Below, piece after piece: positions 28,752 through 37,656 of a DNA stretch of 64,000 nt. The DNA is from Sinorhizobium chiapasense (GTDB lineage Bacteria > Pseudomonadota > Alphaproteobacteria > Rhizobiales > Rhizobiaceae), in NCBI RefSeq assembly GCF_036488675.1, contig NZ_CP133148.1:4274446-4338445 (forward strand), given 5' to 3'. Both the position numbers and the translations under genes were made by a program. The notes beneath the pieces were generated by a model, which saw only the letters and a list, made by a program, of their open reading frames with translations, did no database searches and was not told the origin of the DNA. How positions within the stretch are numbered: the first letter of the stretch is position 1; each line of letters starts with the position of its first letter.

Positions 28752-29740
28752 TTGAAACGACCGCAGCAAGGCTTGCAGCACCTCCGCAGGAGGCGCGTCC
28801 GGGTTTTGCCCGGACCGAGCGTACCGTTGCCGCCCACGACGCCATCATGGGAAGGCTCGAGGCGATGAACACGGTTGAGATCGGCGGTGCGCCGCCCGTC
28901 CAACGGGCGCTTGCCTTTCCGGTCGCCGTCGCGGCATGGAATCTTGAACGCTGCCTGTTCGCCAAGGAGAGCGCCGCTCACCTCGGCGCCACCGGCGCCT
29001 CGCTTGTTCTGCTTTCGGAGATGGACAACGGCATGGCGCGCACCGGCCAGCGGCATCCGACGGCAGAGATCGCGGCCACCCTCGGCATGCAATATGCCTA
29101 TGGCGTCGAATTCATCGAACTCGGACTGGGCTCCGAGAGCGAGCGCGAATTCTGCAAGGACGACTTCAACGAGAAGGGCTTCCACGGCAACGCGCTGCTA
29201 GCGGCCGTTCCGCTTGCCCGCCCCTTCATGTTGCGGCTCTGGGGCGAGAGGCCGTGGTTCATGGACGGCGGCGACCAGCCGCGCGTCGGCGAGCGCCTTG
29301 CTATCGGCGCCGTGATCGAGACCACAGTCGGCCCTTTCGTGGCCGTTTCCACTCATCTCGAAAGCGCGGCTAAGCCCGCCTACCGCGAGCGGCAGGCCAA
29401 GGAACTGATCGATGCGCTGGATGCGGCCTTTCCGGGTCTCCCAACCCTCATCGGCGGCGATCTCAATACCGGCAATCACGCCGGCGGCGATTTCGAGGCC
29501 GAAGGGCTGTTTGCGATAAGCGCCGCGCGGGGCTTTACGCGCCACGGTGGTCCGATTGATCGCATGACCACGCGCCCGAGCCTCATCACGCGCCGGCCGA
29601 AGCGGGCAATGAAATACGACTGGTTTCTCTCGCGCGGTCTAAGGATCGGCGAAAGCCACATCATTCCTTCCCTCGATCCTTCGGGCCGGCCGCTGTCCGA
29701 CCACGACCTCATCACCTGTGTCGTCGAGGGCTTCGAATAG
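28748..29740 (+). CDS. endonuclease/exonuclease/phosphatase (EEP)-family phosphoesterase in the ugp operon
   Basis: The GTG start overlaps the ugpC stop by four bases, so translation is coupled. The 330 residues have the EEP core: [11 protein letters not shown] (metal-binding N), LLSEMDNGM (metal-binding E), [31 protein letters not shown] (D.N pair) and the C-terminal SDHDLI (D-H). All catalytic residues are visible. Coupling to glycerol-3-phosphate uptake suggests that it cleaves phosphodiesters or phospholipid head groups, but nuclease activity is equally possible. Confidence 0.82.
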   Translation: MIETTAARLAAPPQEARPGFARTERTVAAHDAIMGRLEAMNTVEIGGAPPVQRALAFPVAVAAWNLERCLFAKESAAHLGATGASLVLLSEMDNGMARTGQRHPTAEIAATLGMQYAYGVEFIELGLGSESEREFCKDDFNEKGFHGNALLAAVPLARPFMLRLWGERPWFMDGGDQPRVGERLAIGAVIETTVGPFVAVSTHLESAAKPAYRERQAKELIDALDAAFPGLPTLIGGDLNTGNHAGGDFEAEGLFAISAARGFTRHGGPIDRMTTRPSLITRRPKRAMKYDWFLSRGLRIGESHIIPSLDPSGRPLSDHDLITCVVEGFE

Positions 29741-29747
29741 CGTCCAG

Positions 29748-29835
29748 AACGCGTGACGATGACGCAGTCAAGGAGAAGCGCATCCCGCTGCGCTCCTCTA
29801 AAAGCCTTGTCACGCGTTTGTTCTATTATTGTTCT
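29748..29835 (+). terminator. nested hairpin region at the end of the ugp operon
   Basis: AACGCGTGAC (29748-29757) pairs with GTCACGCGTT (29809-29818). Within it CAAGG pairs with CCTTG, and AGCGCA (29777-29782) pairs with TGCGCT (29789-29794). A T-rich run follows (TGTTCTATTATTGTTCTTGT). This looks like a large branched terminator. Confidence 0.6.
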
Positions 29836-29925
29836 TGTTTTTGAGCGCAGTCCGTGCAAGATTTGATGCTGCAACCGGCGGCGGTTGTGGCGGCGCAAAT
29901 GCGGTCGCCGTGACGAGGGGGCATC

Positions 29926-31458
29926 ATGGTCGCGCGTGTCAGCACGATTGCATTCCAGGGGATCGAAGGCGTGCCGGTCGATGTGCAGGTGATGGTCGCA
30001 CCCGGCAAGGTCGGCATGCAGATCGTCGGCCTGCCGGACAAGGCGGTCGCCGAAAGCCGAGAGCGTGTCCAGGCGGCGCTGCATGCGTCCGGGCTGGCGC
30101 TGCCGGCAAAACGGGTCACGGTCAATCTGGCGCCGGCCGACCTGCCGAAGGAAGGCAGCCATTTCGACCTCGCCATCGCCCTCGGGCTGATGGCGGCGCT
30201 CGGTGCCGTTCCGGCGGATGCGCTCACCGGCTACGTCGTCATCGGCGAACTCAATCTGGACGGCACCATTGCCGCCGTCGCCGGCGCGCTGCCTGCCGCA
30301 ATCGGCGCCAACGCGCTTGGCAAGGGCCTGATCTGCCCGGCAGAAAGCGGCCCGGAAGCGGCCTGGGCCGGGTCGGAGATCGACATCCTCGCGCCGCGCA
30401 GCCTGATCGCCATCGCCAATCACTTTCGCGGCACGCAGGTGATTTCGCGTCCCGAGCCCGCCATCCGGGCCGCTGCCGCCAACCTGCCCGATCTCGCCGA
30501 CATCAAGGGCCAGGAAAGCGCCAAGCGGGCGCTCGAGGTGGCGGCCGCTGGCAACCACAATCTGCTTATGGTGGGTCCGCCAGGATCCGGCAAGTCGATG
30601 CTAGCCGCGCGACTGCCGTCGATCCTCCCGCCACTCTCCCCGGCGGAATTGCTCGAAGTTTCGATGGTCCATTCGATCGCCGGTCAGTTGCCGGGCGGCA
30701 AACTTTCCGACCGGCGGCCGTTTCGCGCGCCGCACCATTCGGCCACCATGGCCGCGCTGATCGGCGGCGGGCTGAGGGCGAAGCCTGGTGAGGCGTCGCT
30801 TGCCCACCACGGCGTGCTCTTTCTCGATGAGTTTCCGGAGTTTTCGCCGCAGGTTCTCGACGCGCTGCGCCAGCCGCTCGAAACCGCCGAATGCATCATC
30901 GCGCGCGCGAACCACCGTGTCAGCTATCCGGCGGCGATCCAGCTCGTCGCGGCGATGAATCCGTGCCGGTGTGGCATGGCGGGCGAACCGGGGCGCACAT
31001 GCGCCCGCGGCCCGCGCTGCATGGCCGACTATCAGGCGCGGATTTCCGGTCCCCTGATGGACCGCATCGACATCCGCATCGACGTCCCGGCCGTTAGTGC
31101 CGCCGACCTCCTCCGCCCCGTTTCAGCCGAACCGAGTGCAGTGGTTGCCAAGCGTGTCGCCCGCGCCCGCGCGCTGCAGGCGGACCGCTTCGCCGCGCTC
31201 GGCAATCCTGAGCTGACGAACAATGCCCGCTGTTCGACTGCGATGATTGAGAAGATCGCGGAACCGGATGCCACGGGTTTGCAGCTCTTGAGGGATGCGG
31301 CAGAGAAGATGAAGTTCTCGGCGCGCGGTTATCATCGGGTGCTGAAGGTGGCCCGCACGCTTGCCGATCTCGACGAAGCGCCGACCGTTGGCCGCATCCA
31401 TCTTGCCGAAGCCATTTCCTATCGCATCGCCGGAGAGCGATTGCCGGCGGCGGCGTAG
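29926..31458 (+). CDS. comM: YifB/ComM-family Mg-chelatase-like AAA+ ATPase
   Basis: 510 residues. The N-terminal ChlI/Lon-protease-like domain has IVGLPDKAVAESRERVQAAL and LPKEGSHFDLAIALG. The AAA+ core has Walker A GPPGSGKSML and Walker B LFLDEFPEF, then the conserved MNPCRCG with cysteines, and a C-terminal Mg-chelatase domain (ARGYHRVLKVARTLADL). In other bacteria ComM is a hexameric helicase aiding branch migration during natural transformation. The role in rhizobia is unproven. A family A repeat follows it. Confidence 0.93.
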   Translation: MVARVSTIAFQGIEGVPVDVQVMVAPGKVGMQIVGLPDKAVAESRERVQAALHASGLALPAKRVTVNLAPADLPKEGSHFDLAIALGLMAALGAVPADALTGYVVIGELNLDGTIAAVAGALPAAIGANALGKGLICPAESGPEAAWAGSEIDILAPRSLIAIANHFRGTQVISRPEPAIRAAAANLPDLADIKGQESAKRALEVAAAGNHNLLMVGPPGSGKSMLAARLPSILPPLSPAELLEVSMVHSIAGQLPGGKLSDRRPFRAPHHSATMAALIGGGLRAKPGEASLAHHGVLFLDEFPEFSPQVLDALRQPLETAECIIARANHRVSYPAAIQLVAAMNPCRCGMAGEPGRTCARGPRCMADYQARISGPLMDRIDIRIDVPAVSAADLLRPVSAEPSAVVAKRVARARALQADRFAALGNPELTNNARCSTAMIEKIAEPDATGLQLLRDAAEKMKFSARGYHRVLKVARTLADLDEAPTVGRIHLAEAISYRIAGERLPAAA

Positions 31459-31548
31459 CGTCATCTGGTGCAGAAAAAACGGAGCGCGCCGGAGCAAACC
31501 GAAGCGGAGCGAAAGCCTGATCACCGGAGCGTCGTAGCCGGGACCGCT

Positions 31549-31642
31549 TAGAGCGCCGTGCGTTCAAGTGAACGCACAAAGGACGCTCTAGCACTTTGAT
31601 TCTAAAGCATCAGTGATTCCGCTTGAAAGCGGAATGCTCTGG
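31549..31642. repeat. palindromic intergenic repeat, family A copy 3 (divergent)
   Basis: TAGAGCGCCGTGCGTTCAAG with GTGAACGCACAAAGGACGCTCTA forms the core. It is followed by a second palindrome ATTCCGCTTGAAAGCGGAAT (31617-31636). Confidence 0.75.
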
Positions 31643-31685
31643 CACACCCAAGCATCAATTCGTTCGACGACTCGCCCTGCGCCGG

Positions 31686-31988
31686 TCACAATCTCTCCTG
31701 GATCAGCGTTTTCGCCGCCCGGATTCGCGCCTCGTCACGTTTGTAGAAGACCCACTGCTTGATCCGCTTCGAACGCACGAGTCCGGCCTGAGACAGGACG
31801 CGCATGTGTTCGCTCAAGGTCGCCGCGGAAATGGCGAGTTTGTCCGCAATCAATACGGCGCAGACGCCGTCCTCGATGAGATCTCCATCCACCTGCGGCG
31901 GGAAATGGACCAGCGGCTCTTTGAGCCAGGCGAGAATCCGAAGTCGCCTTTCGTTGGCGAGCGCTTTGATGATATCGACCTCTTGCAT
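31686..31988 (-). CDS. ArsR-family winged-helix transcription regulator
   Basis: 100 residues. VDIIKALANERRLRILAWL is the family's first helix; IADKLAISAATLSEHMRVLSQAGLVRSKRIKQWVFY is the recognition helix and wing. The metal site ELCVCDL of arsenic/zinc sensors is here IEDGVCAVLIA, with one cysteine only, so metal sensing by that site is unlikely. It is divergent from the PLP enzyme gene across a 50-base gap with a small inverted repeat. It probably represses both itself and that gene. Confidence 0.88.
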   Translation of the reverse strand: MQEVDIIKALANERRLRILAWLKEPLVHFPPQVDGDLIEDGVCAVLIADKLAISAATLSEHMRVLSQAGLVRSKRIKQWVFYKRDEARIRAAKTLIQERL

Positions 31989-31990
31989 TT

Positions 31991-32010
31991 CGTTAGTTTG
32001 CTAAGTTACG
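31991..32010. promoter_or_regulatory. possible ArsR operator in the divergent promoter
   Basis: TTAG-TTTG-CTAA (31993-32004) is a perfect four-base inverted repeat within CGTTAGTTTGCTAAGTTACG. It is centred between the two divergent start codons. Confidence 0.4.
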
Positions 32011-32038
32011 AATTAAAGTCAATGGCCGGGAGTTTTCC

Positions 32039-32983
32039 ATGATAGCTGATACGCAGATTTCACAGACGCACATCCGGGAGGCGGAAGCTCTGATCCGTCC
32101 CTACATTCGGCGCACGCCTGTTCTTCGCATCGACATGACGGATTTCGGCCGAGCGCCCCTGCCTGTTGCACTCAAGCTTGAATGTTTGCAGCATTCCGGA
32201 TCGTTCAAGGCGCGTGGCGCGTTCACCAACCTGATCGGACGACCCGTGCCGCCGGCCGGCGTTGTCGCCGCATCGGGTGGCAATCATGGTGCCGCCGTCG
32301 CCTATGCGGCGAACCGCCTGGGCGTTCCGGCGACGATATTCGTGCCAAGTGTGACCTCACCCGCCAAAGCAGATCGGATCCGAAGCTACGGTGCAAAACT
32401 GGTGATCGGGGGCGAGCGCTATGCCGATGCCCTTTCGGCAAGCGAGATCTTCGTCAAAGAGACGGGCGCGCTTAGCATCCACGCCTACGACCAGGCTGAG
32501 ACCCTGATTGGTCAGGGGACCCTTGGCTTGGAGATAGAACAGGACCTGCCGGAGATCGACACGTTGATGGTTGCCGTCGGCGGAGGCGGATTGATCGGCG
32601 GCATAGCAGCCTGGTTCACCGGTCTGAAGCGAATCATCGCGGTGGAGCCTGAAGGCTCGCCGACACTGCATATGGCGCTTGACGCCGGCCGGCCCGTCGA
32701 TGCTCCCGCCGACGGAATTGCCGCCGATTCCCTGGCGCCAAAACGGGTCGGCGCCCTGATGTTTCCCTTCGCCCAATCTTACGTCGATCGTTCGATCCTC
32801 GTCAGCGACAACGAAATCAAACAGGCGCAAGTGTTATTGTGGGACACGATAAGGATCGTCGCCGAACCGGGAGGCGCAACGGCCTTCGCGGCCCTGTTGA
32901 GCGGAAAATACACGCCGGCACCAGGCGAGAAAGTCTGCGTCCTCATATGCGGCGCAAACACGACCGCGGTACGTTTTGACTGA
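32039..32983 (+). CDS. threonine/serine dehydratase-like PLP enzyme
   Basis: 314 residues of fold-type II. LQHSGSFKARGAFTN carries the Schiff-base lysine (Lys57). SGGNHG (79-84) binds the carboxylate, AVGGGGLIGGIAAW cradles the phosphate, and ICGANTT replaces the usual CGGN near the end. No C-terminal regulatory (ACT-like) domain is present, so it resembles catabolic threonine dehydratase, serine racemase or hydroxyaspartate dehydratase. The ATG has GGGAG six bases upstream. Control by the adjacent ArsR protein is inferred. Confidence 0.85.
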   Translation: MIADTQISQTHIREAEALIRPYIRRTPVLRIDMTDFGRAPLPVALKLECLQHSGSFKARGAFTNLIGRPVPPAGVVAASGGNHGAAVAYAANRLGVPATIFVPSVTSPAKADRIRSYGAKLVIGGERYADALSASEIFVKETGALSIHAYDQAETLIGQGTLGLEIEQDLPEIDTLMVAVGGGGLIGGIAAWFTGLKRIIAVEPEGSPTLHMALDAGRPVDAPADGIAADSLAPKRVGALMFPFAQSYVDRSILVSDNEIKQAQVLLWDTIRIVAEPGGATAFAALLSGKYTPAPGEKVCVLICGANTTAVRFD

Positions 32984-33159
32984 TATCCGCAACGGGTGGC
33001 AGATGGAGCTTGAGCCGCATTTGCCATTTCATGGACGTTGACGGTCGTGCGCAAGAATGCCGCGCCCCATGGCATCTCGCCATAAGATGAAGAGGCAGGC
33101 CGCGCACCGTCGATGTGCTTCACCGAATCATCCGTGAAGGGAAGCGTCCCGCGAAAACG

Positions 33160-33184
33160 AGAGGGCGCCCGAAGGCGCCCTTTG
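33160..33184 (-). terminator. terminator of cysK
   Basis: AGGGCGCC-CGAA-GGCGCCCT (33162-33181) makes an eight-base stem with a tetraloop (TTCG on the minus strand), then CTCGTTTTCG. Confidence 0.8.
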
Positions 33185-33196
33185 GCCAAGTGCGGT

Positions 33197-34165
33197 TTAA
33201 CCGCCCAGTCCCTCGAACAGCACCGTCGAAAGATAGCGCTCCGCAAACGAGGGAATGATCACGACAATGTTTTTGCCGGCGTTCTCGTCGCGCAGGCCCA
33301 CTTCAATTGCGGCCTGGAGCGCAGCACCGGCGGAGATGCCGACCGGCACGCCTTCGAGCCTGGCGACGAGGCGCGCGGCTTCCACGGCCTCGCCCGCATT
33401 CACGGTAATCACCTCGTCGTAGATCGTCGTGTCGAGGATCGCCGGCGCGAAGCCGGCGCCGATGCCTTGGATCTTGTGCGGACCGGGTTCGCCACCGGAA
33501 AGCACAGGGGACTCTTCAGGCTCCACGGCGATGACCTTGACCGACGGCTTGCGCGTCTTCAGGACCTGGCCGGCACCTGTAATCGTGCCGCCCGTGCCGA
33601 TGCCCGAGACCAGGATATCGACGCCGCCTTCGGTGTCGTTCCAGATTTCCTCGGCCGTCGTCTTGCGGTGGATCTCCGGATTGGCCGGATTTTCGAACTG
33701 CTGCGGAATGACCGCGTCGGGAAGCGTCTCGGTGAGCTCCTGCGCCTTGGCGATCGCTCCCTTCATGCCCTTGGCGCCTTCCGTCAGAACGAGCTCCGCG
33801 CCAAGCAGATAGAGCATCTTGCGCCGCTCGACCGACATCGTCTCGGGCATCGTGAGGATCAGTTTATAGCCTTTGGCGGCCGCAACGAAGGCGAGCGCGA
33901 TGCCGGTATTGCCCGAGGTCGGCTCGATCAGCGTCGTGCGGCCAGGCGCGATCTTGCCCTGCGCCTCGAGCGCCTCGATCATAGAGACGCCGATACGGTC
34001 CTTGACCGAGGCGATCGGATTGAAGAATTCAAGCTTGGCGAGGAGGTTCGCCTTTACGCCCTTCTCTTTTGCGAGCTTGTCCAGGCGCACGATGGGAGTG
34101 TCGCCGATCGTCTCAGTGATCGAGGAAAAGACGCGGCCGCGGCCGGGCTTGCGCACTTCAGGCAT
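33197..34165 (-). CDS. cysK: cysteine synthase A (O-acetylserine sulfhydrylase)
   Basis: CysK makes cysteine from O-acetylserine and sulfide. The 322-residue PLP protein has the Schiff-base lysine in [11 protein letters not shown] (Lys55), the asparagine loop TSGNTG (83-88), the phosphate loop [10 protein letters not shown], and [11 protein letters not shown]. The C-terminus [10 protein letters not shown] is typical of CysK (YLST.LF). The length fits CysK rather than CysM. Single gene with its own terminator. Confidence 0.96.
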   Translation of the reverse strand: MPEVRKPGRGRVFSSITETIGDTPIVRLDKLAKEKGVKANLLAKLEFFNPIASVKDRIGVSMIEALEAQGKIAPGRTTLIEPTSGNTGIALAFVAAAKGYKLILTMPETMSVERRKMLYLLGAELVLTEGAKGMKGAIAKAQELTETLPDAVIPQQFENPANPEIHRKTTAEEIWNDTEGGVDILVSGIGTGGTITGAGQVLKTRKPSVKVIAVEPEESPVLSGGEPGPHKIQGIGAGFAPAILDTTIYDEVITVNAGEAVEAARLVARLEGVPVGISAGAALQAAIEVGLRDENAGKNIVVIIPSFAERYLSTVLFEGLGG

Positions 34166-34254
34166 TTCGTTTCTCCCTTCATTGGTTACCGCGAGAATAG
34201 GAACAATGCCCGTTCCCTTCCAGAGCGCGAACGCCCAGGGTCAGGCCCACCCGA

Positions 34255-34290
34255 AGGAAAAAACGATTGCGAAACCGCCGGTTTGAGAAT
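34255..34290 (-). terminator. possible terminator after the minus-strand LysE gene
   Basis: On the minus strand AAACCGGCGGTTT forms a short stem and is followed after a few bases by CGTTTTTTCC. Confidence 0.4.
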
Positions 34291-34296
34291 CTTTTT

Positions 34297-34914
34297 TCAG
34301 CTCGCCCGGGTCGCGATATAGGCCGCCGTCCCGGCGAGGATGCCGGCTGCGGCCCGGTTCAGGGCCTTGAGTGTCTTCGGCTGTTTCAGAAGCGAACTGG
34401 CGCGGGCCGCGAGCAGCATATAGGGCAGCAGCACCGCGAGAAGGACAAGGAATGTTGCCGCCAGCAGCAGGCTGTAATCCTCGGGGCCGATTGCGGCGAG
34501 ATCGATCAGCGTCGGCACGAGCGCAACATAGAACAGCATCGTCTTGGGATTGCCGAGCGTCACCATCAGCCCCGACAGGAAAGACATCGCCGCGCTCGCC
34601 GACTTTTTCGCCTGTATATCCTGCGACAAAAGGCCGGCGGTCCAGAGCTTCCAGGCGATGTGCCCGAGATAGAGTGCACCGGCGATCTTCACGATCAGAA
34701 AGACCGTGGTGAAGGTCTGGGCGACGAAGGCGAGCCCGAGCACCACGGCCGTCAGATAGGTCATGTCGCCAAGAATGAGTCCCAGGCCCATGAAGAAAGT
34801 TTCGCGAAATCCGGAGCCGAGTGCCCGCGCAACCAGCGCCGTTATGCCGGGGCCAGGAATGGCCGCTGCGATGAAGAGGGCGCCGCTATAGGCGACAAGG
34901 GCCGCGAGTGTCAC
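34297..34914 (-). CDS. LysE-family amino acid exporter
   Basis: 205 residues with about six transmembrane segments. AAIPGPGITALVARALGSGFR is the family's N-terminal motif (P-G-P) and TLGNPKTMLFYVALVPTLID the central one. The GTG start has GGAGG nine bases upstream. It probably exports an amino acid or homoserine-lactone-like compound. It is divergent from a second LysE-type gene 174 bases away. Confidence 0.9.
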   Translation of the reverse strand: MTLAALVAYSGALFIAAAIPGPGITALVARALGSGFRETFFMGLGLILGDMTYLTAVVLGLAFVAQTFTTVFLIVKIAGALYLGHIAWKLWTAGLLSQDIQAKKSASAAMSFLSGLMVTLGNPKTMLFYVALVPTLIDLAAIGPEDYSLLLAATFLVLLAVLLPYMLLAARASSLLKQPKTLKALNRAAAGILAGTAAYIATRAS

Positions 34915-35088
34915 GATGTCTTTCCTCCTGAACGGGTGGTTTGTTTAACGCAAAGCGTGCCGAAGGAGAACCCGGCTTGACCCGACGGCGAGGCTTCTCG
35001 TGAGAAAATTGATCGGGTGACAAGAACCGCGTTGCTCCGATCCGGGGAGCCGTGCACCTTCCGGAAAAATCGCGGAAGGCCATGCTCC

Positions 35089-35721
35089 ATGCCCGAAACT
35101 CAGCACCTTGTCGGCTTTGCCCTGATCGCGCTCGGCATGGTGCTCACACCTGGGCCGAACATGATCTACCTGATCTCCCGCTCCATCTGCCAGGGACCGG
35201 CGGCGGGCCTCATCTCGCTGGGCGGCGTCGCGCTCGGTTTCGTCTTTTACATGGTCTTCGCCGCGCTTGGCATCACCGCATTGCTGCTGGCGGTTCCTTT
35301 CGCCTATGACGCATTGCGTTTTGCCGGAGCGCTTTACCTGCTTTATCTCGCCTGGCAGGCGGTCCGGCCCGGCGGCCGTTCGCTCTTCCAGGTGCGCGAC
35401 CTGCCGAAGGACGGGCCGCGCAAGCTCTTGCTGATGGGGCTTGTCACCAACCTGCTCAACCCGAAGGTGGCGGTTCTCTACCTGTCGCTGCTGCCGCAAT
35501 TCATCCGTCCCGAACAGGGCGATGTGCTTCTCCAGTCGCTCGTCTTTGGCAGTCTGCAGATCATGATCAGCGTCACCGTCAACGCCTTGATCGCGGTGAC
35601 GGCGGGCTCGATTGCCGCCTTCCTTGCCGGCCGGCCGCTCTTCATGCTCATGCAGTGCTGGCTGATGAGCACCGTGCTTGCGAGCCTTGCAGTCACCATG
35701 GCGGCGGAGGCGCGCCGATAA
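35089..35721 (+). CDS. LysE-family amino acid exporter
   Basis: From the ATG at 35089, 210 residues with about six transmembrane segments. ALGMVLTPGPNMIYLISRSI and VTNLLNPKVAVLYLSLLPQFI are the two LysE/RhtB signatures. It is only distantly similar to its divergent neighbour in the same family, so the pair is probably not a recent duplication. The substrate is unknown. Confidence 0.9.
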   Translation: MPETQHLVGFALIALGMVLTPGPNMIYLISRSICQGPAAGLISLGGVALGFVFYMVFAALGITALLLAVPFAYDALRFAGALYLLYLAWQAVRPGGRSLFQVRDLPKDGPRKLLLMGLVTNLLNPKVAVLYLSLLPQFIRPEQGDVLLQSLVFGSLQIMISVTVNALIAVTAGSIAAFLAGRPLFMLMQCWLMSTVLASLAVTMAAEARR

Positions 35722-35756
35722 AGCGAGGCGTGCAGGCCACAACTTGGTTCCGGGTA

Positions 35757-35852
35757 CCTCGCGCGCGATCTTTCAGACGCGCGCTGTAGCACTTTTAATC
35801 GCTCCATGTTCTTATCCTCAAATCGGTAGGATTTCAGGAAACATGCAGTAGG
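35757..35852. repeat. palindromic intergenic repeat, family A copy 4 (degenerate)
   Basis: CGCGCGCGATCTTTCAGACG, GCGCTGTAGCACTTT and the second module CATGTTCTTATCCTCAAATC with GATTTCAGGAAACATGCAGTA are recognisable but have lost parts. It fills most of the gap before the ChaC gene. Confidence 0.7.
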
Positions 35853-35873
35853 CATGGCCCGGAGGTGATGACC

Positions 35874-36626
35874 GTGCCCCGCAAACCAAGATCACTCAGC
35901 TTGACCCCGGCCCACGTCGCGAAGGTTCATCGGGCGGTTACCGACGGGGGGCCGGGGCCGGGCGCGGTCCTCCACAGCGACGCGGACTACGACGAATGGG
36001 TGGCGCGGATGATAAGGAGCCATCCGGCTCCGGGGTCGCGAACGATGCTCTTCGCCTACGGATCGCTGATCTGGAAACCGGAGATCGAACATGTCGGCGA
36101 AACGGTAGGCGTTGCCCGGGGCTGGCATCGCTCCTTCTGCTTCCGAATGATCCGCTTCCGGGGAACGCCCGAACAGCCGGGCCTCATGATGGCGCTCGAT
36201 CGCGGGGGACAATGCCGAGGCGTGCTCTACGAATTGCCGGACGATGACCTCGAGGGGCAATTCGGAAGGCTTTTCCGGCGCGAATTCACCTATAAACCGC
36301 CCAACAGCATGCCGCGCTGGATCAAGGTCGAGACGGACTCCGGCCCGGTGTCGGCCCTGGCCTTCGTCATGAACCGCGCTTCGCCGCTCTATGCCGGACC
36401 TCTCTCCCTCGAAGCCGTCGCGGAAGTGCTGGCTTGCGCCTGCGGTCATGTCGGCTCGGGGGCGGAGTATCTGCTCAACACCGTGACGCATCTCGAGGCC
36501 AGGGGCATCCGGGACCGCAATCTGTGGCGCCTGCAAGCGCTCGTCGCAGAATGCATCGAGCGCCACAATGGAGCGGTGCATGCGGACGAGGCTGCCGAGC
36601 GCCTGATGGTCACGCGCTCGGTCTGA
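35874..36626 (+). CDS. ChaC-family gamma-glutamylcyclotransferase
   Basis: The GGAGG at 35861-35865 sits eight bases before a GTG at 35874, which therefore is the best start (250 residues); the ATG at 35868 is too near to the ribosome site. MLFAYGSLIWKPEIEH is the substrate-binding YGSL motif, and GLMMALDRGGQCRGVLYEL with YLLNTVTHLEARGIRD completes the ChaC pattern. It degrades glutathione to 5-oxoproline and Cys-Gly. It overlaps the convergent EamA gene by 17 bases. Confidence 0.93.
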   Translation: MPRKPRSLSLTPAHVAKVHRAVTDGGPGPGAVLHSDADYDEWVARMIRSHPAPGSRTMLFAYGSLIWKPEIEHVGETVGVARGWHRSFCFRMIRFRGTPEQPGLMMALDRGGQCRGVLYELPDDDLEGQFGRLFRREFTYKPPNSMPRWIKVETDSGPVSALAFVMNRASPLYAGPLSLEAVAEVLACACGHVGSGAEYLLNTVTHLEARGIRDRNLWRLQALVAECIERHNGAVHADEAAERLMVTRSV

Positions 36627-37521
36627 TTGCGCGTTTGGCAAGCGGGATCAACCGAAGCTTCCAGCCGAGATTCATGCCGGCCGCGGCCAAGAGGATCGCC
36701 GCCGACCCGGCGATCTGTATCGCCTGCAATTCGTGGCCGAAAGCGACGCGATCGACGAGGATCGCGGCGATCGGATAGATGAAGGAGAGCGCACCGGTCA
36801 TATGAGTCGGCAGCCGCTGGATCGCTCCGTAGAGCAGAATATACATGATGCCAGTATGAACCACGCCGACGGCGACGAGCAACGTCCATTGCCACGCGCC
36901 CTGCGGCAGCGGTGCGGAGAGCGCGAAGGGCGCGAGCATGATCGTCCCGGTGATCACCTGGATGAGTGCGATTAGATGCGGCGGCGTGCCGGTGAGAAGC
37001 TTGGTGACGAGCGCGGCGACGGCGTAGAAGAAGGCCGCGCCGATCGCAAGGGCGATGCCGGCCAGATAATGGTCGGGATCGAAGCCACCGCCAGGCTTGG
37101 CGGAGACGATCGCCATCATTCCCGCGAAGGAGACCGAAAGCCAGAAAAGCTTCGTGATGGTGATCCGCTCCCCCAGAAACAGCGCGCCGAGGCCGAGCAG
37201 CATGAAGGGCTGCGTGTTGTAGACCATCGTCGCGATCGAGATCGACGCGCGCGAATAGGCGGCAAAAAGCAGCAGCCAATTGACGACGATAGCCACGCCG
37301 CCAAGCGTGGAAAGGACGACGACGCGCGGCTTCAGGTGGCGAAAGTCAATGAGCCCGAGCATTGCCGCGAGAACGATCAGCGTTAGCGCCCCGAAGACGC
37401 AACGCCAGAATACAACACCTGTGACCGGCTGGCCGGACATCAGAACGAACCAGCCGATTGTCCCCGAGATCAGCATTGCCGCCGTCATCTCAACGCTTCC
37501 GCGCTTCAGTTCTCCGTCCAT
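36610..37521 (-). CDS. EamA-family (DMT) transporter
   Basis: 303 residues from the ATG at 37521, which has GGAG seven bases upstream. Ten hydrophobic segments arranged as two EamA repeats are visible (SGTIGWFVLMSGQPVTGVVF; ASISIATMVYNTQPFMLLGL; HTGIMYILLYGAIQRLPTH). It is a metabolite or amino acid exporter of the RhaT/YdcZ type. The divergent Lrp-type regulator suggests control by an amino acid. Confidence 0.9.
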   Translation of the reverse strand: MDGELKRGSVEMTAAMLISGTIGWFVLMSGQPVTGVVFWRCVFGALTLIVLAAMLGLIDFRHLKPRVVVLSTLGGVAIVVNWLLLFAAYSRASISIATMVYNTQPFMLLGLGALFLGERITITKLFWLSVSFAGMMAIVSAKPGGGFDPDHYLAGIALAIGAAFFYAVAALVTKLLTGTPPHLIALIQVITGTIMLAPFALSAPLPQGAWQWTLLVAVGVVHTGIMYILLYGAIQRLPTHMTGALSFIYPIAAILVDRVAFGHELQAIQIAGSAAILLAAAGMNLGWKLRLIPLAKRAIRPSA

Positions 37522-37656
37522 GGCCGGTCTCCTTTTCTGATCGCACAACAATAATCGGCTGTTGGGCGATTTTATATGGATGCAGGAAGGAGAACGGGGT
37601 ACGATGCCTAATTATGGAAGGCGAACTTGCTATTCTATCTTATCGGGGCTGCCGTG

